Assembly (NCBI RefSeq): GCF_001567585.1 | Contig: NZ_LRQV01000048.1 | Coordinates: 1 to 45,917, forward strand | Direction: 5' to 3' | From: Micromonospora rosaria | GTDB taxonomy: Bacteria; Actinomycetota; Actinomycetes; Mycobacteriales; Micromonosporaceae | Length of the DNA: 45,917 nucleotides | Shown: positions 17,503-26,244 of the stretch, in pieces | Position numbering within the stretch: the first letter of the stretch is position 1 | How the letters are laid out: the number at the start of each line of letters is the position of its first letter | Translations under genes and position numbers: made by a program | Notes under the pieces: generated by a model | The model's database searches: none | Seen by the model: the letters and a program-made list of their open reading frames with translations, nothing else | Told to the model about the DNA's origin: nothing

Positions 17503-20500
17503 TCAGCGCACGGCGGCGGCCACCTCGTCGGTCCGGGACGGACCGTCCGGCACCGGCGGGTCGACCCGGCGACGCCGGCCGCCGCGCCGCGACTCGACCA
17601 TCGCGTAGAGCGTGGGTACCAGGACCAGGGTCAGCAGGGTCGAGCTGACCAGGCCGCCGATCACCACGATCGCCAGCGGCTGGGAGATGAACCCGCCGTG
17701 GGCCCCGATGCCGAGCGCCATCGGCGCGAGGGCGAGGATCGTCGCCAGGGCGGTCATCACGATCGGGCGCAGTCGCCGCCGGCCGCCCTCGACGAGGGCC
17801 TCCGTCAGCGGCATCCCCTGCTCCCGGTACTGGTTGACCAGGTCGATCAGGACGATCGCGTTGGTCACCACGATGCCGATCAGCATCAGCAGGCCGATCA
17901 ACCCGGCCAGGCCCAGCGGGGTGCCGGTGAGCAGCAGCAACAGGATCGCGCCGGTGGCCGCGAACGGCACCGAGACGAGCAGCACCAGGGTCTGCCGAAC
18001 GCTGCGGAAGGTGGCCAGCACGATGAGGAAGACCAGCGCCACGGCGGCGGCCATCGCCAGGCCCAGTTGCCGGAACGCCTCCTCCTGGTCGGCGTTCACC
18101 CCGCCCAGCGACCAGGTCACCCCGGCCGGCAGGTCGACACCGTCCAGCGCCTTCCGGACCGCCGCGCCGGCCGCGCCGGTGTCCGTACCGGCCGGTTCGG
18201 CGGTGACGGTGACGGTCGGCTCCCCGTCGACCAGGGTCCGGGTGGTGGGGGCGTCGACCAGGGCGACGGTGGCCACCTGGTCGAGCCGGACCCGACCGGC
18301 CGGGGTGGTGAGGGCGAGCGCGCGTACCTCGTCGACGCTGGTCGGCACGTCGGGGCCCGGGTCGAGCACCAGGTCGTACCGGGCGTCGCCGATGGTCAGG
18401 GTGTTCACCGTACGGCCCTCGACCGCCCGGCCGACCACCTCGGCGAGCACCGCGTCGGTGAGCCCGTACCGGCCGGCGCGCGCCGGGTCGGCGGTGACCG
18501 TGATCTGCGGGGCGGCCTCGGCCAGGTCGCTGGTGACCTTCCGCAGCGCCGGCAGGCCGGTGAGCGCGTCGACCACGGTGCTGGTGGCGGTCCGCAGGGC
18601 GGCGGGGTCGTCGCCGGTCAGCGCGATCTGGACGAGGCTCTGGGCGGCCTCCCCGGAGCTGACGGTGAGGTCACCCACTCCGGTCAGGGCCGCCAGCCGC
18701 TCGGTGAGCAGGTCCCGGGTGGCCGCCGGGTCAGCGTCCGGGGCGAGCGCGACCTGGAAGCTGGCGGTGTCCGCGCCGACCCCGCTGAAGGCCGCGCCGA
18801 ACCCGCCGGCCGACCCGATCGTCACCTGGTAGGACTCGACCTCCGCGAGCCCGCTCAGCACCTGCTCCACCCGCTGGGCCGCCGCGTCGGTGACCCCCAG
18901 GCCGGTGCCCGGGGCGAGGCGTTGGGTGACGGTCAGCGTGTCAGCGCCCTCGTCGCCGATGAAGGTGGTCGTGAGCAGTCCGGCCAGGCCGACGCTGGCC
19001 AGCAGCGTCACCACCCCGAACACGAGCACCCGGCGCCGGTGGGCCAACGACCGGTGCAGGACGGCCACGTACCGGCGTTGCAGCCACCCGTTGCGTTCCG
19101 CCTCCTCGGCCTCACGGCGGAACCGCTCCGGGTCCGCGCCGACCGGCGGCGGCTTCAGGAACCAGTACGCCAGCACCGGGATGACGGTCAACGAGACCAC
19201 CAGGGACGCCAGCATCGCCACCGCGACGGTGAGCGAGAACGGGGTGAAGAGTTCGCCGACCAGGCCACTCACCGCCATGATCGGCACGAAGACGGCGACC
19301 GTGGTGAGGGTCGACGAGGTGACCGCCCCGGCCACCTCCCGTACCCCGGTCCGGACCGCCTCGGCGCGGGCGGTGCCGTACCCGAGGTGCCGTTTGATGT
19401 TCTCCAGCACCACGATCGAGTCGTCCACCACCCGGCCCACCGCGATGGTCAGCGCGCCCAGGGTGAGCAGGTTCAGCGACAGGCCCTGCTGCCACAGCAC
19501 GATCAGGGCGATCACCAGGGAGAGCGGGATGGAGACCGCCGCCACGACGGTCGAGCGCAGCGAGCGGAGGAAGAGCACGATCACCAGGACGGCCATCACC
19601 ATGCCGAGCGCGCCCTTGACCAGCAGCCCCTGCACGCTGTCGCGGACCGACGGCCCGAAGTCGGAGACCACGGTCAGCGCGGCACCCTCGCCGAGCGCGT
19701 CCCGCAGGTCGGGGAGCCGCTCGTGGACCTGCTCGGAGATGTGGGCGGAGCTGCCGCCGGTACCCATGGTGAGGGCGACACCGAGGCTGGGCCGGCCGTC
19801 GGTCCGGGTCAGGGAGGTGGCCGGCGCCTCGGTCACGGTGACCGTGGCGACGTCGGCCAGGCGTACCGGTCGGGCGGCGCGCCCGCCGTCGTCCCCGCCC
19901 GGGGCGGCGGGGGCGACGGTGAGCCGTTCCAGGTCCCGGGGCCCGGTGAGGGGGCCGCCGACCTGCACGCTGATCACCGAACGGTCGTCGCTGACCGTGC
20001 CCGCCGGCCGGGTCCGGCCGAGCGGGGCGAGCGCCGCCGACAGCGCGTCGACGGTCAGCCCGGCGGCGGCCAGTTTCGCCGGGTCGGGCGTGACCCGGAC
20101 GACCCGGCCCCGTTCGCCGCTGACCGTCACCTCGTTCACCCCGTCGATGCGCTCCAGTTCGGGCGCCACCCGGGACCGCAACCGGTCGGCCAGCTCCTGC
20201 TGGTCCGTCGTGGACGAGGCCACGGAGAGGGTGAGGGTCGGCAGGTCGGAGGTGCTGGCGACGAAGACCTGCGGGCTCACCCCGGTGGGCAGCGTCGCGG
20301 CGGCCTTCGAGACGGCGGTGACGACCTGCGCCTGGGCGTCGGTCAGGTCCGTGCCGTAGGTGAAGAACAGCGCCACCGTGGCCGCCCCCTGCCGGGAGGT
20401 CGAGGTGGTGCTCTCGATCCCGGCGACGCCGGCCACCGCGGCCTCCAGCGGCTCGACGATCTGCTGTTCGACGACGGCCGGTGAGGAGCCGGGATCGGCG

Positions 20501-20649
20501 GCGACGATCCCGATCACCGGCAGGTTCAGGTCCGGCAGGACCTGCTGTTTGATCGAGGGGATCACCGCGGCGCCGAACGCCAGGACGAGGAGGAAGATCA
20601 GCGCCGCCAGTTTCCGGTGCGCAAGGCTGATCGTGGACAGCCAGGACAT
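17503..20649 (-). CDS. RND-superfamily efflux pump (HAE1/AcrB-like)
   Basis: The 1048-residue protein has the AcrB-type double repeat: a first helix (LIFLLVLAFGAAVIPSI), a large outer loop, six helices, a second loop and six more helices. The proton-relay pair is present in GRVVDDSIVVLENI, and GGLVSSTLLTLVLVPTLY marks the end of the second repeat. It should export hydrophobic compounds using the proton gradient, but no periplasmic adaptor or outer-membrane gene is near. I chose the ATG at 20649 (GAAGAG upstream; start MSWLSTISLAHRK); the frame is open for another 980 bases upstream, but that stretch overlaps the response regulator and has no RND sequence. It may be controlled by the two-component pair upstream. 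Confidence 0.92.
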   Translation of the reverse strand: MSWLSTISLAHRKLAALIFLLVLAFGAAVIPSIKQQVLPDLNLPVIGIVAADPGSSPAVVEQQIVEPLEAAVAGVAGIESTTSTSRQGAATVALFFTYGTDLTDAQAQVVTAVSKAAATLPTGVSPQVFVASTSDLPTLTLSVASSTTDQQELADRLRSRVAPELERIDGVNEVTVSGERGRVVRVTPDPAKLAAAGLTVDALSAALAPLGRTRPAGTVSDDRSVISVQVGGPLTGPRDLERLTVAPAAPGGDDGGRAARPVRLADVATVTVTEAPATSLTRTDGRPSLGVALTMGTGGSSAHISEQVHERLPDLRDALGEGAALTVVSDFGPSVRDSVQGLLVKGALGMVMAVLVIVLFLRSLRSTVVAAVSIPLSLVIALIVLWQQGLSLNLLTLGALTIAVGRVVDDSIVVLENIKRHLGYGTARAEAVRTGVREVAGAVTSSTLTTVAVFVPIMAVSGLVGELFTPFSLTVAVAMLASLVVSLTVIPVLAYWFLKPPPVGADPERFRREAEEAERNGWLQRRYVAVLHRSLAHRRRVLVFGVVTLLASVGLAGLLTTTFIGDEGADTLTVTQRLAPGTGLGVTDAAAQRVEQVLSGLAEVESYQVTIGSAGGFGAAFSGVGADTASFQVALAPDADPAATRDLLTERLAALTGVGDLTVSSGEAAQSLVQIALTGDDPAALRTATSTVVDALTGLPALRKVTSDLAEAAPQITVTADPARAGRYGLTDAVLAEVVGRAVEGRTVNTLTIGDARYDLVLDPGPDVPTSVDEVRALALTTPAGRVRLDQVATVALVDAPTTRTLVDGEPTVTVTAEPAGTDTGAAGAAVRKALDGVDLPAGVTWSLGGVNADQEEAFRQLGLAMAAAVALVFLIVLATFRSVRQTLVLLVSVPFAATGAILLLLLTGTPLGLAGLIGLLMLIGIVVTNAIVLIDLVNQYREQGMPLTEALVEGGRRRLRPIVMTALATILALAPMALGIGAHGGFISQPLAIVVIGGLVSSTLLTLVLVPTLYAMVESRRGGRRRRVDPPVPDGPSRTDEVAAAVR

Positions 20650-20852
20650 GGGACTCTTCTCTGTGCAACGGGCCGGACTCGCGGGTGTCGTCGTGCCCGG
20701 CCCGCCCGGGTCGGCCACGGTCCCGCCACGATCGAGTCTGGCCAGCCGGCGGCCTCCGGTCGTCGGCCTGCCGGCCGCACTCCGGGCTGCGACCCAGGGA
20801 GCAGCGACCGGGTCCGGGCCTACTCCCCCAGGAGCAGTCGCCCGGGGACCGC

Positions 20853-21536
20853 TCACCCCACCCGGCCGGCGTCCCCCGGCCGGACCAGCCCGCACTCGTA
20901 GGCGAGCACCACCAGTTGCGCCCGGTCCCGGACGGCGAGCTTCGTCATGATCCGGCCGAGATGGCTCTTGACCGTCAGCGGGCTCAGGTAGAGCCGGTCG
21001 GCGATCGCGACGTTGGACAGCCCGGCCGCGACCAGCACCAGCACCTCCCGTTCCCGTGGGGTCAGGTCGGCCAGCCGTTCGTGGTGGTGACCGGGCAGGG
21101 CACGGGGCTGCGCCCGGAACCGGGCGATCAGGCTCCGGGTGGCGACCGGGGAGAGCAGCGCGTCGCCGGCCGCCACGACCCGGATCGCGGTCAGCAGCTC
21201 CTCCGGGGAGACCCCCTTGCCGAGGAAGCCGCTGGCCCCCGCCCAGAGCGCCTCGACCACGTACTCGTCCTGTTCGAAGGTGGTGAGGATCAGCACCTTC
21301 ACCCCGCTCAGGTCGGCCGCTTCGCTGATCATCCGGGTCGCCGACAGGCCGTCGGTGCCGGGCATCCGGATGTCCATCAGGACGACGTCGGCCCGGCCGG
21401 ACCGGGCACGGTCGACCGCCTCCCGGCCGTCGGCCGCCTCGCCGACCACCGTCATCCCCTCGGTCGCGTCGATGAGCAGCCGGAACGTCGCGCGCAGCAG
21501 CGCCTGGTCGTCGGCGAGCACCACCCGGATCGTCAT
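20853..21536 (-). CDS. NarL/FixJ-family response regulator
   Basis: The 227-residue regulator has a receiver domain (residues 1-120) with the acidic pocket VVLADDQ, the phospho-accepting Asp in VVLMDIRMPG and the conserved Lys in GASGFLGKGV, followed by a LuxR-type helix-turn-helix (LTPREREVLVLVAAGLSN, about residues 150-210). The ATG overlaps the kinase stop (ATGA), so the two are translated together. It probably activates or represses nearby genes, of which the RND pump 200 bp downstream is the first candidate. Confidence 0.93.
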   Translation of the reverse strand: MTIRVVLADDQALLRATFRLLIDATEGMTVVGEAADGREAVDRARSGRADVVLMDIRMPGTDGLSATRMISEAADLSGVKVLILTTFEQDEYVVEALWAGASGFLGKGVSPEELLTAIRVVAAGDALLSPVATRSLIARFRAQPRALPGHHHERLADLTPREREVLVLVAAGLSNVAIADRLYLSPLTVKSHLGRIMTKLAVRDRAQLVVLAYECGLVRPGDAGRVG

Positions 21537-22867
21537 CGCGTCCACTCCGTCCCGCACGCCACGTCCGCGCCGGTCGCCGCGCCGGTCCCGACCGCCGGGT
21601 CGGGGCCGCTCGCCGGGTCGGTTCCGGCACCGCGCCCGCCGCCCGCCGACGGGTCCGGTACGGCCGGCCGGGCCCGGCCGTCGCCGGGCAGCGGCAGCTC
21701 CACGGCGACCTCGAAGCCCCCGCCGGGGCGGGGCCCGGCCCGGAAGGTGCCGCCGACCGCCTCGGCCCGTTCCCGCATGCCGATCAGGCCGTGGCCGTGC
21801 CCCGGGCCGTCGCCGTCGCCCGCCGCGGCGTCCCGGTCGACCCGGCCGCGTCGGCCGGGACCACCGCCCCGGTCGCTGACCAGCAGGTCGAGGGTGGCCC
21901 CGGCCCGGACGCCGAGCCGGACCCAGGCCCGGGTGACCCCGGCGTGCTTGTGGACGTTGGTCAGCGCCTCCTGCACGATCCGGTACGCGGACAGGTCGAC
22001 CAGGGGCGGCAGCTCGCCGAGCCCGCCGTCCCGGGACACCTCCACCACCAGCCCGGCGTGCCGGAACGACGCCACCAAGTCGTCCAGGTCGGCCAGGCCG
22101 GGGACCGGGTCGCGGGGACCGGCCGGGTCACCGGACTGCCGCAGCAGCCCGACGGTGGCCCGTAGTTCGTCCAGGGCGGACCGGGAGGTCTCCCGGATGT
22201 GGCCGAGCGCCTCCCGGGCCAGTTCGGGCTGCCGGTCCATCAGGTGCACCGCGATCCCGGCCTGGGCGTTGACCAGGGCGATGTGGTGGGCAACCGCGTC
22301 GTGCAGGTCCCGGGCGATCCGGATCCGTTCCGCCAGGACCCGCCGCCGGGCCTCCTCCTCCCGGGTGCGTTCGGCCCGCTCGGCACGCTCCCGCATCGCG
22401 TCGGTGTACGCCCGCCGGTTGCGGACCGCGTCCCCGACCGACGTGCCGAGCGCCGCCCAGATCACCAGGCCGAACAGGTCCGTGCCGGGGCGGCCCTCGA
22501 CCAGCGCGCCACCGGCCAGCACGAGCGCGGCGACCGTCCCGCTGAGCAGGGCGGTCCGCCGGTCGGTCCGGACGCAGGCCGTGTAGAGGGCGATCAGGAC
22601 GCCGACCAGCGAGCTGTCGGTGCCGACCACGGCCCGCTCCACGGTCGCCGCGAGCAGCGCCACGGCGAGCGCGGGCAGCGGACGGCGGCGGCGGGCCGTG
22701 ACCGCCGCCGCCGTCAGCGCGACGCAGCCCACCATGGTCGGGTCGGCCGCGCCGAGCCCACCCGGTGCCGCGGCCAGGCTGAGCCCGGACACGGTGACCG
22801 CGAGCGCCAGGTCGGCCACGGTCGGATGGGCCCGGACGGGGGCGCTGGCCCGGTCGATCACCCTCAT
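21533..22867 (-). CDS. Sensor histidine kinase (HisKA_3, NarL-partner type)
   Basis: The 444-residue kinase has an N-terminal membrane region of about four to six helices, a dimerisation domain with the phospho-accepting His in ARDLHDAVAHHIALV, and an ATPase domain with the N box VQEALTNVHKHAG and GLIGMRERA. This is the usual partner type of NarL-family regulators, and the regulator follows directly. The signal sensed is unknown. The ATG at 22867 is 7 bases after TACCCT (22879-22874), so a leaderless messenger is possible. The C-terminal 50 residues are a Gly/Ala/Pro-rich tail. Confidence 0.9.
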   Translation of the reverse strand: MRVIDRASAPVRAHPTVADLALAVTVSGLSLAAAPGGLGAADPTMVGCVALTAAAVTARRRRPLPALAVALLAATVERAVVGTDSSLVGVLIALYTACVRTDRRTALLSGTVAALVLAGGALVEGRPGTDLFGLVIWAALGTSVGDAVRNRRAYTDAMRERAERAERTREEEARRRVLAERIRIARDLHDAVAHHIALVNAQAGIAVHLMDRQPELAREALGHIRETSRSALDELRATVGLLRQSGDPAGPRDPVPGLADLDDLVASFRHAGLVVEVSRDGGLGELPPLVDLSAYRIVQEALTNVHKHAGVTRAWVRLGVRAGATLDLLVSDRGGGPGRRGRVDRDAAAGDGDGPGHGHGLIGMRERAEAVGGTFRAGPRPGGGFEVAVELPLPGDGRARPAVPDPSAGGGRGAGTDPASGPDPAVGTGAATGADVACGTEWTR

Positions 22868-23077
22868 CCGGCCAGGGTAGGGAGCCGGTCGCGGCCGGAC
22901 ATCGTCCCGGAGAACCAATCCGGGGCGGTCACCGGCGCGGGGGATCCGGGGCTCTGCCCACCGTCGACGCGCCCCACGCCGGCCTCCCCGCCCGGGGCGC
23001 GCCGAGCGGCCGGCGGACCGCCCCCGCCGACGCCCGTCGAGCGGACGACTGACATATTCGGGTGGGCATTTATCACA

Positions 23078-23106
23078 TTTACTGGCAGCAATTCTATTGT
23101 TATGCT
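23078..23106 (+). promoter_or_regulatory. Promoter at the left edge of the macrolide cluster
   Basis: TTTACT (23078-23083) and TATGCT (23101-23106) are spaced by 17 bases within an unusually AT-rich patch (about 23050-23112). The ATG follows 6 bases after the -10 box, so rmlA is probably transcribed as a leaderless messenger. Confidence 0.55.
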
Positions 23107-23112
23107 GCGGCG

Positions 23113-23997
23113 ATGCGAGGAATCCTGCTGGCCGGTGGCACGGGATCGCGGTTGTGGCCTATCACGCAGGCGGTATCGAAACAACTCATGCCGGTCTTCG
23201 ACAAGCCGATGATCTACTATCCGCTGTCCACCCTGGTGATGGCCGGGGTCAGCGAAATCATGGTGATAACCAGTCCGGAGGACCAGTCGCAGTTCCAGCG
23301 ACTGCTCGGTGACGGAAAGCAGTGGGGCCTTTCCCTGACGTACGGGGTGCAACCCCGACCCGAGGGTATCGCGCAGGCGTTCCTCATCGCCCGGGAGTTT
23401 CTGGCCGGCGGGCCCGCCGCCCTCATCCTCGGCGACAACATCTTCCACGGGGTGGGGCTGGGCCGGAAGTTGGCCGGGCACACCAACCCGACCGGCGGGG
23501 AGATCTTCGGCTACCCGGTCGCCGACCCGTCGGCGTACGGTGTGGTGGAGTTCGACGAGGCGGGGCGGGTGCTCTCGATCGAGGAGAAGCCGGCCCGGCC
23601 ACGATCGCGCTACGTGGTGCCGGGGCTCTACTTCTACGACAGCGACGTGGTCACGATCGCCGAGCAGTTGACGCCCAGCGCCCGGGGGGAGCTGGAGATC
23701 AGCGCGGTGAACCAGGAGTACCTGCGCCGGGGCACGCTGAGCCTGACCCTGCTCGACCGGGGCACGGCCTGGCTGGACACCGGCACGTTCGCCAGCCTCG
23801 TCCAGGCCGGGGAGTACGTCCGGGTGATCGAGGAACGGCAGGGCTTCAAGATCGGGTGCGTGGAGGAGACGGCGTGGCGCGCCGGGTTCCTCGACGACGA
23901 CGAGCTGCGGGCCCTCGCCGGTCCGCTCACCCGCAGCGGGTACGGGGACTACCTGCTCCGGCTGCTCGACTGGAAGGCGACCTCCCCGCTGTCCTGA
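23113..23997 (+). CDS. rmlA: Glucose-1-phosphate thymidylyltransferase (RmlA/DesIII type)
   Basis: The 294-residue enzyme makes TDP-glucose from glucose-1-phosphate and dTTP, the first step of TDP-deoxysugar synthesis. The nucleotide-binding start MRGILLAGGTGSRLWPIT is complete, followed by QLMPVFDKPMIYYPLSTL, GDNIFHG, EEKPARPRS and TAWLDTGTF, all typical of RmlA. I chose the ATG at 23113 rather than 23062 because this is the exact family start and a promoter fits it. With rmlB downstream it forms the first unit of the cluster; here it should feed desosamine synthesis. Confidence 0.95.
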   Translation: MRGILLAGGTGSRLWPITQAVSKQLMPVFDKPMIYYPLSTLVMAGVSEIMVITSPEDQSQFQRLLGDGKQWGLSLTYGVQPRPEGIAQAFLIAREFLAGGPAALILGDNIFHGVGLGRKLAGHTNPTGGEIFGYPVADPSAYGVVEFDEAGRVLSIEEKPARPRSRYVVPGLYFYDSDVVTIAEQLTPSARGELEISAVNQEYLRRGTLSLTLLDRGTAWLDTGTFASLVQAGEYVRVIEERQGFKIGCVEETAWRAGFLDDDELRALAGPLTRSGYGDYLLRLLDWKATSPLS

Positions 23998-24005
23998 CGC
24001 ACGAC

Positions 24006-24023
24006 CCGAGCCGGCCGGCTCGG
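24006..24023. repeat. 18-bp perfect palindrome between rmlA and rmlB
   Basis: CCGAGCCGGCCGGCTCGG reads the same on both strands. It lies 9 bases past the rmlA stop and may attenuate transcription into rmlB. Confidence 0.4.
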
Positions 24024-24121
24024 TCCGCCCGCCCGCCGTCGGCGGATCGGGTGCCGTCGGATGGAGAATGCTCTTGTCCACGTCCGGGCGGGCGACGGCC
24101 CGGCCCGAGAAGGGTGACCCC

Positions 24122-25111
24122 ATGCGCATCCTGGTGACCGGCGGTGCGGGTTTCATCGGCTCGCACTTCGTCCGGGAACTGCTGTCCGGTGCCTACCCCC
24201 ACTGGGAGAACGCCCGGACGGTGGTGCTCGACAAGCTGACCTACGCCGGGAACCCGGCCAACCTCGCGCCGGTGGCCGACGACCCGAACCTCACCTTCGT
24301 CCAGGGCGACATCTGTGACCCGGTGGTCGTCGACGACCTGATGCGTGACGTCGACCTGGTCGTGCACTTCGCGGCCGAATCGCACGTGGACCGGTCGATA
24401 GCGGACGCCTCGGCGTTCGTCCGGACCAACGTGCAGGGCACCTTCACGCTGTTGGAGGCGGCGGTCCGCGCGGGCGTCGGCCGGTTCGTGCACGTGTCGA
24501 CCGACGAGGTGTACGGCTCGATCGAGCACGGCGCCTGGGCCGAGGACCAGCCGCTCTCCCCCAACTCCCCGTACGCCGCCACCAAGGCCGCCTCCGACCA
24601 TCTGGCGTTGGCCTTCCACCGCACCCACGGGCTGCCGGTCTGCGTGACCCGCTGCTCCAACAACTACGGCCCGTACCAGTACCCGGAGAAGGTCATCCCG
24701 CTGTTCGCGACCAACCTGCTGGACGGCCTGACCGTGCCGCTCTACGGCGACGGGCGCAACAGCCGGGACTGGCTGCACGTCGACGACCACTGCCGGGGGA
24801 TCCAACTCGTCGCCTCGAAGGGCCGGCCGGGTGAGGTCTACCACATCGGCGGCGGCACGGAGCTGAGCAACGCCGAGCTGACCGCCCGGCTGCTCGACAT
24901 CTGCGGCGCGGACGCCAGCGCGGTCCGTCGGGTCCCCGACCGCAAGGGCCACGACCTGCGCTACTGCCTCGACATCTCCAAGATCACGGCGGAGCTCGGA
25001 TACGCCCCCCGGACCGGTTTCGCCGAGGGGCTCGCGGAGACCGTCGAGTGGTACCGCACCCACCGCGACTGGTGGGAGCCGCTGAAGGTCACCCCGCCCG
25101 GCACGACCTGA
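24122..25111 (+). CDS. rmlB: dTDP-glucose 4,6-dehydratase (RmlB/DesIV type)
   Basis: The 329-residue enzyme converts TDP-glucose to TDP-4-keto-6-deoxyglucose with bound NAD. It shows VTGGAGFIGSHFVREL at the start, the substrate loop HFAAESHVDRSI, STDEVYGSIEHG, the catalytic YAATKAASDHL and NNYGPYQYPEKVIPLF. The ATG at 24122 has GAAGGGTGA upstream and gives the usual start MRILVTGG. It follows rmlA on the same strand by 124 bases and converges on erm. Its product is the substrate for DesI. Confidence 0.95.
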   Translation: MRILVTGGAGFIGSHFVRELLSGAYPHWENARTVVLDKLTYAGNPANLAPVADDPNLTFVQGDICDPVVVDDLMRDVDLVVHFAAESHVDRSIADASAFVRTNVQGTFTLLEAAVRAGVGRFVHVSTDEVYGSIEHGAWAEDQPLSPNSPYAATKAASDHLALAFHRTHGLPVCVTRCSNNYGPYQYPEKVIPLFATNLLDGLTVPLYGDGRNSRDWLHVDDHCRGIQLVASKGRPGEVYHIGGGTELSNAELTARLLDICGADASAVRRVPDRKGHDLRYCLDISKITAELGYAPRTGFAEGLAETVEWYRTHRDWWEPLKVTPPGTT

Positions 25112-25120
25112 CGGGGCGGT

Positions 25121-25149
25121 GGCGGGGCCGGGCACGCACCGGCCCCGCC
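25121..25149. terminator. Bidirectional terminator between rmlB and erm
   Basis: GGCGGGGCCGG (25121-25131) pairs perfectly with 25139-25149 across a 7-base loop between the two converging genes. Confidence 0.65.
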
Positions 25150-25157
25150 GCCACCGG

Positions 25158-25991
25158 TCAGACCCGACGGGTCGAGGCGGGGTTGCGTGGCCGGCGCGGC
25201 GCGGGCCGGCCCGCGCCACCGGGCCGGGCCGGGCCGGCCAGCTGCCACAGCGAGGCCCACTCGTGGGCGTCGAGGTCCTTCGGGAGCAGGTTCGGCCCCA
25301 CCCGGTTGGCCCGCATCCAGTCCTGCAGGTCGGGCCGGCTGATCCGCCCCGACCGCTGGATGATCTCCGCGAGGCCGTGACCCCGACCGGTGAAGACCGT
25401 CCGGACGAAGTCCTGGTAGCCCTTGCGGTCGGTCACCAGCGGGGTCCCCCGCCGGGCGATCGTGAAGAGCCCACCGTCCACCGAGGGCACCGGCCGGAAG
25501 GCCCGCGCCGGCACCCGGGAGTGCAGCTCGAAGTCGTACCAGGGCCACCAGCTCGCGGTCAGCAGCGTCGCGCCGCCGACACCCGCCCGCCGGCGGGCCA
25601 CCTCCCACTGCACCAGCAGCACCGCCGCGTGCCAGTGGTCGGCGGCGAGCAGGGTTCGGATGATGGAGGTGGTGACGTGGAAGGGGATGTTCCCGACGAC
25701 CACGTGGGGATGCCGGGGAAACCGGAAGCGCAGGATGTCGGCGCAGACCACGGTGACGTTCTCCGGGGTCTGTCGGCTCAACCGCTTGGCGCGTTTGGGG
25801 TCGATCTCCACGGCGGTCACGTCCCTGCCCTGCCGGCTCAGCGGAAGGGTGAGGGCGCCGTCGCCGGCTCCGATCTCGACGATCGGGCCCTCGGTCCGGG
25901 CGACGAGATCGGTCAGGTCGGCGATCACCGAGCGGTCGACCAGGAAGTTCTGGCCGAACTCGTGTCGTCCGACGTGCTCGTGGTAAGGCAT
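25158..25991 (-). CDS. erm: Erm-type 23S rRNA adenine-N6 methyltransferase, macrolide self-resistance
   Basis: The 277-residue enzyme methylates an adenine in 23S rRNA (A2058 in the E. coli numbering for this family), blocking macrolide binding. It starts with the Erm/KsgA pattern RHEFGQNFLVDRSVI, then motif I VEIGAGDGALTL (residues 38-49), VEID (61-64), AD (84-85) and the catalytic NIPFHVTTSII (101-111). NIPFH rather than the NLPYN of KsgA, and the Arg/Pro-rich tail (GRPAPRRPRNPASTRRV), fit actinomycete Erm proteins. It lies between desosamine genes, so it protects the producer. Its own promoter and a leader peptide with attenuator (25998-26148) suggest induction by the product. Confidence 0.94.
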   Translation of the reverse strand: MPYHEHVGRHEFGQNFLVDRSVIADLTDLVARTEGPIVEIGAGDGALTLPLSRQGRDVTAVEIDPKRAKRLSRQTPENVTVVCADILRFRFPRHPHVVVGNIPFHVTTSIIRTLLAADHWHAAVLLVQWEVARRRAGVGGATLLTASWWPWYDFELHSRVPARAFRPVPSVDGGLFTIARRGTPLVTDRKGYQDFVRTVFTGRGHGLAEIIQRSGRISRPDLQDWMRANRVGPNLLPKDLDAHEWASLWQLAGPARPGGAGRPAPRRPRNPASTRRV

Positions 25992-25997
25992 GTGCGT

Positions 25998-26110
25998 GCT
26001 CCGCGATTATCGTTTCGGAGCCGGTCGGCTGGAAATGCCGCACCGGCGGTGAACCGTTGCGCGGCGGAGCTCATTGAGAAGAGCGATAGTCCGCCGCTAT
26101 GCGCGGCGGA
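25998..26110 (-). promoter_or_regulatory. Translational attenuator of erm
   Basis: On the minus strand four segments can pair in turn. Segment 1 is TCCGCCGC (26110-26103, inside the leader codons), segment 2 GCGGCGGA (26097-26090), segment 3 GCTCCGCCGC (26070-26061) and segment 4 the erm ribosome site GCGGAGC (26004-25998, 7 bases before the ATG). Segment 1 or 3 pairs perfectly with 2 over 8 bp, and 3 pairs with 4 over 7 bp. The 11-base copy at 26100-26110 recurs exactly at 26058-26068, as expected for mutually exclusive hairpins. Without drug, 1:2 and 3:4 would hide the ribosome site; a ribosome stalled on the leader would free 2 to pair with 3. Confidence 0.75.
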
Positions 26111-26135
26111 ACCTGATGAACCACACAAAACCCAT
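26097..26135 (-). CDS. Erm leader peptide MGFVWFIRFRRA
   Basis: A 12-codon frame starts at the ATG 26135, 7 bases after the -10 box TATAGT, so it should be a leaderless messenger. It encodes MGFVWFIRFRRA. Arg8-Phe9-Arg10 is an Arg/Lys-X-Arg/Lys motif, the class at which macrolide-bound ribosomes are known to stall in several erm leaders. Codons 9-12 overlap attenuator segment 1, so a stall there would mask it. The frame is far too short for a conventional gene finder. Confidence 0.75.
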   Translation of the reverse strand: MGFVWFIRFRRA

Positions 26136-26142
26136 GCCCGGC

Positions 26143-26148
26143 ACTATA
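26143..26148 (-). promoter_or_regulatory. -10 box of the erm promoter
   Basis: TATAGT on the minus strand (26148-26143) matches the -10 consensus at 5 of 6 positions. No good -35 box is visible, so an activator may help. It gives erm its own transcription start, inside the intergenic gap after desII. Confidence 0.6.
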
Positions 26149-26172
26149 CCCGACTCTCCGGAACACGTGGGC

Positions 26173-26200
26173 ACGGACCCGGCCCGACCGCCGGGTCCGT
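26173..26200 (-). terminator. Terminator between desII and erm
   Basis: ACGGACCCGGC (26173-26183) pairs perfectly with 26190-26200 across a 6-base loop. It lies between the desII stop and the erm -10 box, so it should keep erm expression separate from the sugar genes. Confidence 0.6.
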
Positions 26201-26244
26201 CGGTTTCTTCACCTCCGTCGCCCGCGCGCCGCGGCCGATCTCCG

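Noticed and set aside
20650..21630. N-terminal extension of the RND pump by 327 residues in the same frame
   Set aside because: It overlaps the response regulator and kinase genes, is Arg/Pro/Gly-rich and carries no RND sequence; the ATG at 20649 has a ribosome site and the family start.
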